DNA from: G963675935 sp963719005
GTDB lineage: Bacteria > Planctomycetota > Planctomycetia > Pirellulales > Thermoguttaceae
Assembly: GCA_963719005.1 (NCBI GenBank)
Contig: CAVRAR010000016.1
Coordinates: 1-64,000, forward strand
Length of the DNA: 64,000 nt
Direction: 5' to 3'
Shown: positions 28,974 through 44,384 of the stretch, piece after piece
Layout of the letters: every line of letters begins with the position of its first letter
How positions within the stretch are numbered: the first letter of the stretch is position 1
Translations under genes and position numbers: made by a program
Notes under the pieces: generated by a model
What the model was told of the DNA's origin: nothing
Database searches by the model: none
What the model saw: the letters and a program-made list of their open reading frames with translations, nothing else

Positions 28974-31553
28974 CTATCGCCGCGGGTCGAGTCCTGTCCA
29001 TTGATGCTTCCAATGAACGGGACCGACGCTCTGGACAACCATGTAGTCTCCTTCGCGCCATGCCTTCAGCGGCACGTCGTTTTCGTCCTTCAAGTACTTT
29101 TTCGGCATGATGCCTGCCTTGACCATCTCTTCGAGCGAGTCGGGCAGCTTTCCGTAAACGAGCCGGTAGGCGTAGAGCGAGCGGCCGATGCCCAGCCGCA
29201 CGAAATGCGCCTCGTTGTCGGTCTTGACTTCTCGCACGGCCTTCTTCGGCAACTTCAGCAGACGCAACGCCTCGACGGTCATCGATTTGGCTTTGTCGGG
29301 TTGGCCGGGAGCGGAAATCGACTTCGCCTCGAAGATGAGCTTGTGTTCACCCTGCTTTAGCCGACGCGTGCCGAGCGGCAGGTCCAGCTCGTTCTCCTCC
29401 GGCCCGCGGAAATCGGCTTCGCCCACCTTTTTCTTGTCGATGAAGACCGTGTAGAGCCCGTACGCGGGATCCTGCATGGCGCTGAGACGCAGGGCATATT
29501 TGCCGTCTTCGGCGACGGTGAACGGGAGCGTCAGCCGGGCCCCGACTTCCCTGTTGCGCCATCGCAGAAGCGGCCGCGCGCCGAAGAAGCCCTGCGCCTC
29601 CACGATCAGCTTGCCGCCGGTCGTCTTGGCGTTGCAGAAATTGGCGGACCATATGGTGGTGCTGCCACGGCACGCAGCGATCGGGCCACGGCGGCAACTC
29701 GCCAAACGGCTTCGGCTCGCCGGTCTGATACCAGAAGGCGACGCTGCTGATGAAATCGGGCCGCTCCAGATAGAACGCCTCGGTATCCTCTTCGCCGTTC
29801 CCCTTGTGTTCGATCGCCACGCGAAGCGACTTGTTGAATCCGACCGGATCGAGCACGTGCCAGCGATAGCAGGCGCTGCTGTCGCCGGGTTCCTCGCCCT
29901 CCGCTCGCGGCGAGCCGAACCAGTGGCTCGATGCGCGGCCGCAGCCCCCAGGCGTCGTTGAAATAGTCCTCGCTGCCGGTCCCCTGAAGGCTCGGCACTT
30001 CTTCGCCGTCGATGTAGAAGTAATCGTCCCCCTCGCCGAACCAGCCGGGCTGGGCGTTCGTGACGCGACATCACCGTGCCGACGTACTGGCCGCGGCCGG
30101 CCAGATCGGCGATGAGATAGTCGCCGGGCTTCGCCGGATACTCCTGGCGGTATTTCGCGTGGAAATAGCCGACGTCCTTCGGCAGCCGATCGACCTGGAC
30201 CCAGTCGATCTGCCAGTACAGGCCCGCGCCGCGGTCGGGATTGTCGTTGCGGATGACGATTCGCGCCGACTTGGCGAACGGCATCCGCCAGAAGCACGTC
30301 AGCGCCCCGGTGGGCGAGACCTGCACGGGAAAACTCTCGACCACGGCCGGCTTGCCCTGCCCGACGGCGAAGAAATCGCCCAGCGGCGCCTCGACGGCGG
30401 GCTCTTTTCGCCCGTCCCAGTAAATGCGGATGCTCAGGGCGTTCAATTCGTTGGCCCAGCCGGCGTGACTGGTCATCCATATATGCGTAATGATGCCGGG
30501 CCCTTCGAGCACGGCACTTCGACCGCCTCGCCGGGTTGCAGCCAGGTCATGTCCATGTTGCCGTCGTGCCAATTCGGCTGCTCGTTGCTCGAGACGCGGC
30601 GGTTGCGGCCGATCGGCGGCGCGGTCAGAGCGCCGAGCGGATCGCGCGAGAGCAGGCCGGGGCCGAGATCGCCGCCGAGCGTTCGATGCGATGCCCTGCA
30701 TGGCGGCAGCGCGACGGGCCGCCCTCGTTTGCCCCGGCATAATCGATCCAGATCGCGTCGTTCATGTACGCTTTCGCGTACTCGTAGCTCAACATGCCGC
30801 CGCGGAACGGGCCGCTGGAGTTGCGGATGAGAAAGACGCCTCCGCCCGGCTGCCGCTTGTCGTCGCGATAGCCGACCAACAGCACGCTATGGCCGTCCTC
30901 AACCTCTGTCGCGAGGACACATCTTCAGCACGCCATTTTCCCACTCCATGGCCCTCTTCTTCGGCCAAAGAAAACCGCCGCCGACCGGCCATCGCCGCGC
31001 AATCGTCCGCTTGATCTCGACAAGCTGCTGGTCGGTCAAGCCCCTTGTTCGGATCCCACTCCTTGATCCAGTGGAGCCGCAAGCCCAGGTCGCGCAGCTT
31101 TTCGGCATGGGCAATTGCTTCCTGTGCTGGGCTTGGTGGTCGAACTCGAAGTATTCCTGATACGGCATTTCCGTTTCTGGACAAATGCCATAAGCGGTGA
31201 GAGCCTTCCACAGTTCGGAGAAGCAGGCGCCGTCGAGCGCTTCCTTGCCCGTTTGGTTGCCGGCCCAGTTGAGAAACTCGATGCTCAAGCGGCACCGCCG
31301 CGTTCTGTTTGGTGGCGACGGCGTATTCGACGGCCCCGCACACGGCAAACAGGGAACACGTGTTCCGTTCGCCCTGAACGCGCGGCGCGAGCCCCCAACT
31401 CTTGAAGAAGGGGCGAAGATCGACGGATTCCGGCAATCCGACCGACGCGGCGTTCTTTTTCGAGGGCTCTTCGGCCGAGCAGCGTGTCGCGTCTGCAACC
31501 GCGATGAACGTTGATGCCGCCAGGAAACACGCGGTCCAGGTTGATCTCGTCAC
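28974..31553 (-). CDS. Papain-like peptidase joined to a GH172 (DUF2961) glycosidase domain; several frameshifts
   Basis: Starts at GTG 31553 behind AGGAGG. Signal peptide, then C1A peptidase (Cys in GERNTCSLFAVCGAVEYA, His in EDGHSVLLVGY, Asn in FLIRNSSG). The DUF2961/GH172 fold follows (RRVSSNEQPNWHDGNMD, GPGIITHIWMTS, EGDDYFYIDGEEVP, GTGSEDYFND), then a carbohydrate-binding-like region and a tail (LPDSLEEMVKAGIMPKKYL) like the C-terminus of GspG-type pilins. Frame changes occur near 31295, 31060, 30905, 30690, 30510, 30055, 29940 and 29650. The DUF2961 part has no start codon or signal peptide of its own, which favours one fused protein of about 850 residues. Two overlapping genes cannot be excluded. 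Confidence 0.62.
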
Positions 31554-31842
31554 GTGAAATGCCTCCTAAGGAGAAGTGGTCGTTTCGCGTCCGACTGTCT
31601 TCTTTACGCGGGTGGTATGGCCCGGTATACTGGCGGTGGATGCAAAGATGAACGGGAAAGGCGGGGTAGTGCGGCAGCCTCTGCATTTTACATTGGTGTT
31701 CCGCAGGATGCAACGTCGCACCAATAGAACGCCCCGCGACCGCGGTCGCCGGGGGAGGTGCGATTCTTCTTTTGTTCTCGCCCCCCGCGACCGCAGTCGT
31801 GGGGCGCTTCCGATGCTATGGTGTTTCTCTGAGACTCCTAAA
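31554..31842. repeat. Divergent intergenic region with two GC palindromes
   Basis: Between the GTG of the papain/GH172 gene and dusB. Two copies of a CCCCGCGACCGCgGTCG-type palindrome lie at about 31734..31756 and 31783..31806. No promoter was singled out. Confidence 0.45.
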
Positions 31843-32915
31843 ATGCTCATGACCCTAGTCCCTTTGCACATCGGACCGCTGCTGATTGATCCGCCGCTGC
31901 TCCAGGCGCCGATGGCCGGATTCACCAACTATGCTTACCGGCAAGTGATTCGGCGGTTTGGCGGCGTGGGGCTGCCGGCCACAGAGATGGTCAGCGCTCG
32001 GGGGTTCTTGCACATCTCTGCGCCGAAGGGGACAGTCCCATTTTCACCGACACGAAAACTGGGACAGTCCCCTCGCGACGGCCGCTTCCCCGATCGGCTC
32101 TGGGGAGTGGCCGACGAGCCGCGGCCGCTGGCCGTGCAGATTTGGGACAACGATCCCGACACGCTGGCCGCCGTGGGGCGACGGTTGGCCGAGGAGTTTC
32201 GCGTAAGCGTCGTCGATATCAACTTCGGCTGCCCGGTGCGCGACGTTTCCGAAAAGGCCCAAAGCGGCTCGTATCTGCTGCGATATCCCGATCGCGTCGG
32301 CGAGATCGTCGCCCGCGTGGCGGCGGCGTGCCGGCCCGTGCCGGTGACGGCGAAAATTCGCTTGGGGGCCACGCGCGACACGATCAATGCCATCGACGTG
32401 GCCCAGGCGATTCGAATCGGCCGGCGGCGCGGCGGTGACGGTTCACGGCCGCACGGCCGCCGATCTGTTTCGCGGCTCGGCCGACTGGGAGGAGATTGCA
32501 CGCATCAAGCCGCATCTGAGCGATTCCGCTGATCGGCAACGGCGACCTGAAGACGCCCGAGGCGGTGGTCGAGGCCTTCGACCGCTACGGGGTTGACGGC
32601 GTGATGATCGGCCGGGCGGCGCTCAGTCGGCCGTGGCTATTCCGCCAAGCAGCGGCCGCGCTGCGCGGCGAGCCGATTCCGCCCGAGCCGACGCCGCTCG
32701 AACAGCGGCAATTGTTGCTGGACCATTTCCGCCTGATTGTCGAGCGGTTCGGCCCGCTGAAGGGGACGATCTTGATGCGGTGTTACGCCTGTTGTTACGG
32801 CCAGGGCCGCAAGGGCGCCCGCGCGTTTCGCCGCGAAATCACGCAAGCCGCCGCGCCGGAGGAGTTCGTCGCCGTGGTGGAGCGGAACTTTCCCGTAGGT
32901 TATGCTTCAGCATAA
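31843..32915 (+). CDS. dusB: tRNA-dihydrouridine synthase
   Basis: FMN-dependent TIM-barrel enzyme reducing uridine in tRNA D loops. Visible signatures are LLQAPMAGFTNYAYR, AVQIWDNDPD, VVDINFGCPVRDV, KIRLGATRD, VTVHGRTAADLFRG, LIGNGDLKTPEA and VDGVMIGRAALSRPW. A catalytic Cys is in NFGCPV. Frameshifts near 32420 and 32522 split it. The 45-bp palindromic element at 32028..32072 is translated in frame (KGTVPFSPTRKLGQSP) between the FMN-site helix and DEPRPLAVQI. The last codons (GYASA) and the stop come from another palindrome. Converges with gltD. Confidence 0.85.
32028..32072 (+). repeat. 45-bp palindromic element, copy 3 (inside dusB)
   Basis: Exactly 45 bp, so the dusB frame continues. It adds about 15 residues in a loop that Dus enzymes normally lack. 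Confidence 0.88.
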
Positions 32916-32963
32916 CAAGAGACTCGTCGATTTGCCGGTCCGTTATGCTGAAGCATAACCTAC
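32895..32963. repeat. Palindromic element between convergent dusB and gltD
   Basis: 22-bp arms (GTAGGTTATGCTTCAGCATA and complement) around 25 bp; each arm is itself a hairpin (TTATGCttcaGCATAA). The dusB stop lies in the left arm, and the gltD stop (32971) is 8 bp beyond the right arm. A possible bidirectional terminator. Confidence 0.75.
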
Positions 32964-32970
32964 TTGCCTG

Positions 32971-34388
32971 CTACGTTAGCCACTTGTGGCAGGCGGCGGC
33001 GCAGAGACGGCCTTGGTTGATGGCGTGAACCACCAACGACGCGCCGCGAACCGTGTCGCCGGCGGCGAATACGCCGGGGACACTGCTCATCCAATCCTCG
33101 ACCGCTACGTTGCCGTGGCCGTCGAGTTGCAGGCCAAGATCGGTCACGAGTCCGGAGTGAACCACGTGAACGAAGCCCATCGCAATCAGCACCAAATCGG
33201 CTTGCAGCGTAAAATCGGAGCCGGGCACCTCCTTCATTTCCCAGCCCTTCGGGCCGCTGGCCCACTGGATTTCGCAGGCTTCGAGCCGGGCCACGCGGCC
33301 ATCGACGCCGACCAGGGCCTTGGTCAGCGTGCTCCAACGGCGGTCGCAACCTTCCTCCTGCGACGACGAAGTCCGCATGATTTTCGGCCAGAACGGCCAG
33401 GGGCTCTCCGTGTTGTAGCCCTCGGGCGGACGCGGAAGGATTTCGAGTTGCGTGACCGATGCCGCCCGCTGGCGGATGGCGGTGCCGACGCAATCGCTGC
33501 CGGTGTCGCCGCCGCCGATGACGATGACGTGCTTGTCTCGAGCATCGATCACCGCGGCGGGCTCGACGGCTTCGTCCGCCACGCGGCGATTTTGCTGCGG
33601 CAGATAGTCCATCGCAAAATGCACGCCCGGCAGGTCGGCGCCGGCGAGCGCGAAGCTCGCGCGGCTGGCCGGCGCCCATGCACAGCACGATCGCGTGGAA
33701 GCGGCGGCGCAAATGGTCGGCCGAAATGTCGACGCCGACGTTGACGTTCATCTCGAACTCGACGCCTTCGAGCATCAACTGTTCGAGCCGGCGGTCGAGA
33801 ATCTGCTTTTCCAGCTTGAAGTCGGGAATTCCATAGCGGAGCAATCCGCCGAGGCGGTCGCTCCGCTCGAAGACGACGACGTCGTGCCCTTGCCGGGCCA
33901 GTTGCTGCGCGGCGGCCAGCCCGGCGGGCCCCGAGCCGATCACCGCCACCTTCTTGCCGGTCTTCGTCTTGGGGCGAATCGGCTCGATCCAGCCCTCGGC
34001 GAACGCGCGATTCGACGATCCGCAGCTCGATGTTCTTGATGTTCACCGCCTCGCGGTGGATCGCCAGCGTGCAGGCGGCCTCGCACGGCGCGGGACAAAC
34101 GCGGCCGGTGATCTCGGGGAAGTTGTTGGTCGAGTGCAGGTTCTCGGCCGCCTCGCGCCAGCGATGGCGGTAGACGAGGTCGTTGAACTCCGGAATGCGA
34201 TTCCGCAGCGGACAACCGATGCCGTGGCAAAACGGAACGCCGCAATCCATGCAGCGGGCCGCCTGCTGGTTGAGCGTCTCATCGAGCAGATCGCGGTCGA
34301 TCTCGTGCCAATCGCGAATCCGCTCTTCGATCGGCCGATGTTCGATTTCAACTCGCGGATATTGTAGAAATCCGGTTGGATTGGCCAT
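32971..34388 (-). CDS. gltD: Glutamate synthase small (beta) subunit
   Basis: Transfers electrons from NAD(P)H via FAD and iron-sulfur clusters to GltB. Seen: two cysteine clusters at the N-terminus (CMDCGVPFCHGIGCP and CPAPCEAACTLAI), an FAD Rossmann motif VAVIGSGPAGLAAAQQLA, GGLLRYGIPDFKLEK, an NAD(P)H motif VIVIGGGDTGSDCVG and the C-terminal VFAAGDTVRGASLVV. Frameshifts near 34005 and 33665, about 470 residues. The start is 5 bp after the gltB stop; operon gltB-gltD. Residues for cofactors are complete, so it is most likely functional with assembly errors. Confidence 0.9.
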
Positions 34389-34393
34389 AGTCC

Positions 34394-38951
<4,558 letters not shown>

Positions 38952-39042
38952 GGTAAAAGCGTCTCCGGTGGAATCTTGACACTTAAACTTAGGACAGGGT
39001 CGGCAAACAAAGCCGGCGGCGCAGGGGGGAACCGATCGAATT

Positions 39043-39070
39043 ATTATACCATAAGAGGCTCTAATGTCAA
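39043..39070 (-). promoter_or_regulatory. Consensus sigma-70 promoter of gltBD
   Basis: TTGACA (39065..39070), 16-bp spacer and TATAAT (39043..39048), with an extended -10 TGG. It lies about 95 bp before the GTG of gltB. Both hexamers are perfect, suggesting strong housekeeping expression. Confidence 0.85.
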
Positions 39071-39319
39071 TGCGATTTCACTATTAGCAATCCTTCATTC
39101 TTGGTTGCGTTTTCGCATTAGTCAAGGGCAACACCGTCCTTGCGGCGGCACGAGTCGTTCGGTCGGAAGCTGCAAGTCAGTCCCATGAGTTGTCGCCGTG
39201 GGGGCTTGGCGGCTAGAATCAGTGAGTATGGAAAACGGTCTTGGACTCTCCGCCGGGTGGGATTCGGGAGTCCGTGCAGCAGCGGGAGCGGAACTCGGGT
39301 GAGCAACGGCGAATCATCG

Positions 39320-40584
39320 ATGTTTGAGCGATGCGCCTTGGCGAGCGGTTTGCTGACGCAGCAGCAACTCGACGAGGCCCGGGCGGGCGTGCGCTGGTCG
39401 GAGGGGGACGAGCCCGACCCGAACGCTCCGCCAAGCGATCGCCAGCTTGCCGACCGCCTGGTCGAGATCGGTTTGTTGAACGTTTGGCAGGCGAAGCAAC
39501 TGCTCGACGGCCGCACCAAGTTCAACCTCGGGCCCTATCTGATTATCGACTCGATCGGCCAAGGCGGGATGGGGCAGGTCTTCAAGGCGCAGCGCGGCGC
39601 GGCGGGACGCGTCGTGGCGATCAAGGTGTTGCCCCGCCACAAATCGACGCCCGAGGCGGTGGCCAACTTCACTCGCGAAATCCGCGCCTTGGCCAGCCTC
39701 GATCATCCGAAATTGGTCGCCGCGCTCGATGCCGGAGAGGACGGAAACGTCCACTATCTGGTCACCGAATACGTGCCGGGCACCGACCTGCGAAAACTCG
39801 TACGGCAGGGCGGGCCGCTGGGCATCGCGGCCGCCGCGTCGATCATCTCGCAAGTGGCCGAGGGCTTGGAGTATGCCCACGCCCAGGGAATCGTGCACCG
39901 CGACGTGACGCCGGGCAACGTGCTGGTCTCTCCGGACGGAGAGGCGAAGCTCTCCGACTTGGGGCTCGCCGGCTCGTTGGCGGGCTCGTCGGAGAGACGA
40001 TCCGCGGCACGGCAAGATCGTGGGGACGGCCGACTATCCTCTCGCCGGACCAGATCCGCGACCCCTGGAACCCGGCGCCGGCGTGGGACATTTACTCGCT
40101 GGGCTGCACGCTTTACTACGCGGTGACGGGCAAGGTGCCGTTTCCCGGCGGCACGACGGCCGACAAGGCCCGGGCGCATTGCGAGTTGCGGCCGTTGGAT
40201 CCGCGGCGGCTGAACTCCCGGCTCAGCGCCGAGTTCGTCGAAGTGATGGCCGACATGATGGCCAAGGAGCCGTCGCAGCGGATCGCCTCGGCTGGCGAAG
40301 TGCGGGCGCGGCTGGCGTCATTCGCGAGGGCCGAAGCCGTCGGCGAGGCGGTCGCGGCCGACGGGCGAATCCCTTTGCAGCCGCTTCGCCTGGCGATTCC
40401 GACGCCGCCGCCCATCGTGGCGCGGCTGCCGGCCGACGAGCCGGATTCGTCGCAGGAGATGCTCATTCCGGTTCGGGGGCGATTGGCGGCGGTCTATTGG
40501 CCGCTGGCGTTCTTCGTGCTGACGCCGCTGGTGCTGGCCGGCGCGGTGCTGCTGCTGTGGTGGTTGGCGCGGATGCTGTTCTAG
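39320..40584 (+). CDS. Transmembrane Ser/Thr protein kinase
   Basis: An N-terminal helical module (DRLVEIGLLNVWQAKQLLDG) common to planctomycetal kinases leads into a Hanks-type kinase. It has a glycine loop IGQGGMGQVF (about 79-88), Lys102 in VAIKVL, catalytic IVHRDVTPGNVL, a DLG in place of DFG, and APAWDIYSLGCTLYYAVTG. A C-terminal hydrophobic helix (PLAFFVLTPLVLAGAVLLLW) anchors it. Small indels near 39990-40045 break the activation segment. ATG 39320 was chosen because upstream codons look non-coding. Divergent from gltB. Target unknown. Confidence 0.85.
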
Positions 40585-40591
40585 CCCAGTG

Positions 40592-42083
40592 TCACTTCTC
40601 GCCGCCGGTCTTCGCTTCGCGCAGATCGTGCTCCAAGTCGTCGATGATTTGCGGATCGAGGTACTTGTCGATCAGTTGGCGGGTATCGCCCATCAGCATG
40701 TCGATTTTCTTCTGAATGCTGGGATCGTTGGTGGCCAGTCTCTCTTGTTCGGCGACAAGCCGCATGTCGAATTGCTGCGCCGTGGGCAAGCCGCGGAGTT
40801 GGTCGACCAATTCCGCCGCTTTGTCGAAATCCTTCTCTTCGATGCGTCTGTGAGCCATGGCGATGAGGATTTTCTGGCGGGCGACGAGATCGAACAACTC
40901 CTCCTGCAAGCCCGTGATGAATCCTTCGGCCCCGAGGCGTTGGTCGTCGTTGGGGATTTCGGCCGTGACCTGGCGTTCGAGCCCCGGCACGATCGGCAGC
41001 TTCGCCAACAGGGCGTTGCCGTCCTTGACCAGCAGAACCCTGCTTGGCTCCCCTTCAGCGACGGCACGAGCAGCAGGCCCGCCGGTCGGTCTGGCCGATC
41101 AGCATCACGGCGTCTCTCTTGTCGGGCGGATATGCGTAAATGTCGCAGCCGGCCAGCGGCTTCTTGGGCTCGACTCGCGATTGCAGCAGCACTTTAGTGG
41201 AACCGCCCGGGGATTGCACTCGCAGCGCCAGCGACTCGGCCCGCCCTTTGCCTTTTGTGGGCATTTCCCCGCCACGCATTCCGGAATGCACGCGGCACCG
41301 CACTTCCTCGGGCGTGATCTTTTCGACGATGCAGAGCGACCATCGCGAGCGAGAGGCCCCGAGAAACTTGTTGTCGCGGTTCCGCAGGCGAAGTAAGCGG
41401 CCGGAACACGTCGCCCGGCTGAAGCATCTTCAGGTTGGGATCGCGGGTGGGCAACCCCGCGGCTTTCACCCGCAGCACGGCAATCATCTCTTTGACGATC
41501 TTTGGCTCTTTGTTGGGTTTTCCGTCTTTGTCTTTTCCTTCCGGGGCGACCTTCGTGTCCTCATACTCGATGCGATCGACGCGAGCCAGCGGTGCAAAGG
41601 CCGAGAACAGTGCGTCGAGCGAGGCATCGCAGAGCGAACCGATCTGCCAGACCGGCCGCGTGACGTGACAGCTCAGCGTGCGCGTATGCACGTCGAAGTC
41701 GCGAGCCGTCACCGTCAGGCCGCCGGGAACGACGGTGACCGCCAGCAGCAGGATTTTGTCGGGTTCGGGCGAGGGGATCGGAATGCTCTTGTCGGCCGCA
41801 AGGCGTCGACGCCGTGCAGCATGTCGCGTCGCAGCGCGGGCGGCGCGGCAGCCACTGTGGCGTCCCACGGCGGCCCGACCACCGCCTCGATCCGCGCCGA
41901 CAAATCGTTCAACAAACTGGCCTCGAGCCGCGGCGTCAGCGGGGTCTGGTGGGCCACGGCCACCAGCACGCGCACTTTGTAGGGCGTCAGCGGCCAGACC
42001 GACAGATCGGCGGCTCCGGCCAGGGCGGGCCAGAGGAGAACGACGGCAGCGAGAAATGTCGGCAGTTTTTTCAACACGTTCAT
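40592..42083 (-). CDS. Secreted protein of unknown function, last gene of the ExbBD/PQQ operon
   Basis: A signal peptide (LPTFLAAVVLLWPALAGAAD) is followed by about 475 residues with no recognised domain. Readable stretches are LTPYKVRVLVAVAHQTPLTP, DRIEYEDTKVAPEGK and a C-terminal helical part (AEQERLATNDPSIQKKIDML). Its ATG overlaps the stop of the upstream solute-binding protein by 4 bp (ATGA), so the two are translationally coupled. Frameshifts near 41810, 41395 and 41060. Probably periplasmic. It ends 8 bp from the convergent kinase stop. Confidence 0.6.
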
Positions 42084-44384
42084 CTGTCCGCCGGGTACTG
42101 GAAAGGCGGCCGCCATTGTTCGACGTTCTGGTAAAGCGACACGGGCCTGGCGGCGACTCCTCGGATGCTGCTCGTGGCAGGCGAAGTACTCGACCAACTG
42201 CCAAAGGGGTATAATGGCCGCGTCGTCGTACGAAATGCGATGCACGGCGTGCAGGCACTCTCGCACCTGCTTCCAGTCGACCGCCTCGTCGAGCTGCCGC
42301 AAGGCAAGCGTCATGTACGGGCTGCATCCGCCCGACATCCCTTCTTCGCCAAGGACGCGCCGGGCATCGACCAACGGCTCCCACATCGGCAGTTCGGCAT
42401 AAAGCAGATCGACGTCGTCGGGAACTCGCGCGGGCATGGGCCCGTCCAGCGGCTGCAACTTGATCGGGATATCCACCAGCTTCAACTGTTTCTGGATGGA
42501 CGCGCACGCCGCAGCGGCGATCTCGTCGGGCGGATAGGCCAAAACCATCGTCGGCAGCTTCTTGATCTTCTTCGGGTCGGCTTTTGTGGCGTCGATGTAG
42601 TTCTTCAGCGTAACGCTGGCCAGGGCGATCGTCAGCCGCGGCTGGTAAGGGACGCGGCTCGATGCTGTCGTCCGAGGCATAACCCATCGGATCGCTGGGA
42701 TCGATGCCCAGCGGGAAGGGACTGCTGGTCACTACACAGCCGGGCACATCGACCCCGCCGAGCATCTGCTGCAGAATCCCCTGACGGAAAATCCCGTAGG
42801 CCAGCGCCCGCCGGAAGGTTCGATCCGACACGATCGGCCGGCGGAGGTTCGGAATCAGGCAATGAATCAAGGGGCAGGCGTAGGGCTGGACGACCAGATG
42901 CGAGTCGGCGCGAAGGGCCGCCAAATTCCAGGGATTGACGCGATCGAGCACCTGGATTTCACCGCGCTTCAGCGCCTCGATGGCTTTGGCGATGGAGGGA
43001 TAGCGGCGTTCGACGATTTCCTTCGGCTGGCCGGCGTCGGCGGCGAAGTAGTGGGGGTTGGCGGCGAAAACGGTTTCGTTGGCCGATCGCGACTGGACCG
43101 TAAACGGCCCGTTGGTCGGCGGCAGCTCGCCGGGCTTCACCGACGCTCCCCGCGGCGTGAGCACGATCTGCAACATGGCTTCGGGACGAACGTGGGGGCG
43201 ACGCAGCTCCACATCCAGATTGTAGACGCCGTGAGTTGACACCGCCATCATGAGATCCGCCCAATCGATGCGGTAGGCGCTGTTGTTCGGGTCGGCCATC
43301 GCCAAGAGACGCCGCGCCACGTCGGAATTGGTCAGCGTGGCATTGCCGACGGCCCAACCGATCTTGGGCTTCAACTGGATCACCAGCCGCCGGCCCTGAT
43401 CCACAGTGGAGACTTCGCCGACCGGGCAATCGTACTTTCCGCCCTCCGTGCTGGCGCCGGCGAACTCCGTCAGCGTCCGAAACAGCAGCCGGCTGGTACG
43501 CCGCATCGTCCAGTCGTCGAGGCGGTCGGGCGCGATGTCGGCGGAGAGGCTTCCCACCCCCACGACCACCCGCGGGTATTTTCGGTGAACGATCAGAGCC
43601 AGTTCGCGGGCGCCGGAGAGTTCGGGCCAGATGGTGGCGACCTGGCGAGTCAGCGCGGCCGCTTTCGACCATTGGCCCGCATCGACCGCCTTATTGGCCT
43701 CGGCCAGCAGCGGCGCCGCCTGCTGGCTTAGGTGTTCCCGCCATTGGGCGACGACCGGATGGTCGGGAAAGTCGTTGGCCAGATTGCGCAGCAAAACCCG
43801 TATTGCGGGATAGTTCTGGTCCTTCTCATACAAGAGCGGCCAGTTCATCGGTCGTGCGGCCCAGCGCCTTGTCGAGTCCGGGGCGTCGCCGGTTGCGATC
43901 GTGCAGTTCTCGCAGCAAGGCCAGGGCGGCGTCGTATTGCCCGTTGAGTTGGCAAGTCTTGGCCTCTTCGTACAGAGACGCTTCGATGGACTTGGCGAGG
44001 TCGGGCAGATTGGGCTTGTTCGTTTCGAGCTAGACGAAGTAGTCGTATGCCGTCTCGAAGTCGTGCGCGGCGCTCAGCTCGCTGGCCTTCTTGAGAATCA
44101 ACTGCTCGAACAACTCGAGCTTGGCGATATTGCGCCACAAGACCGCGTATTCCTTGTCGGGCTTGTCGAGGCGGCGGATCACCAACTTGTCGGTCGGCCT
44201 GCCGCGCCGCGGCGGCATGCGATTCGGCACGTCGAGCGGCTTGATTTTTATAACCTCGTTGTTGTTGGCCGCATCGAGGGTGATCTGATCGTAGGGCTCC
44301 TCCTCGTATAGCGGCGGCGCGGCGCAGCGGCGCCAAGCACAGCAGCCACAGGACGCCGGCGGCTAGGAATGCGACTTTGCTCAT
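42080..44384 (-). CDS. Family 5 extracellular solute-binding protein (peptide-type)
   Basis: A signal peptide (MSKVAFLAAGVLWLLCLA) and about 200 residues of helical, TPR-like sequence are followed by an SBP_bac_5 domain: TLTEFAGASTEGGKYDCPVG, RRLVIQLKPKIGWAVGNATL, TNGPFTVQSRSANETVFAAN, SDRTFRRALAYGIFRQGIL and the C-terminal YQNVEQWRPPFQYPADR. Such proteins bind peptides for ABC importers, but no permease or ATPase genes are nearby, so it may be a sensor or carrier in this operon. Frameshifts near 44318, 43850, 42670 and 42170, plus an in-frame TAG at 44030. Its ATG overlaps the upstream PQQ gene stop (ATGA). Confidence 0.7.
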
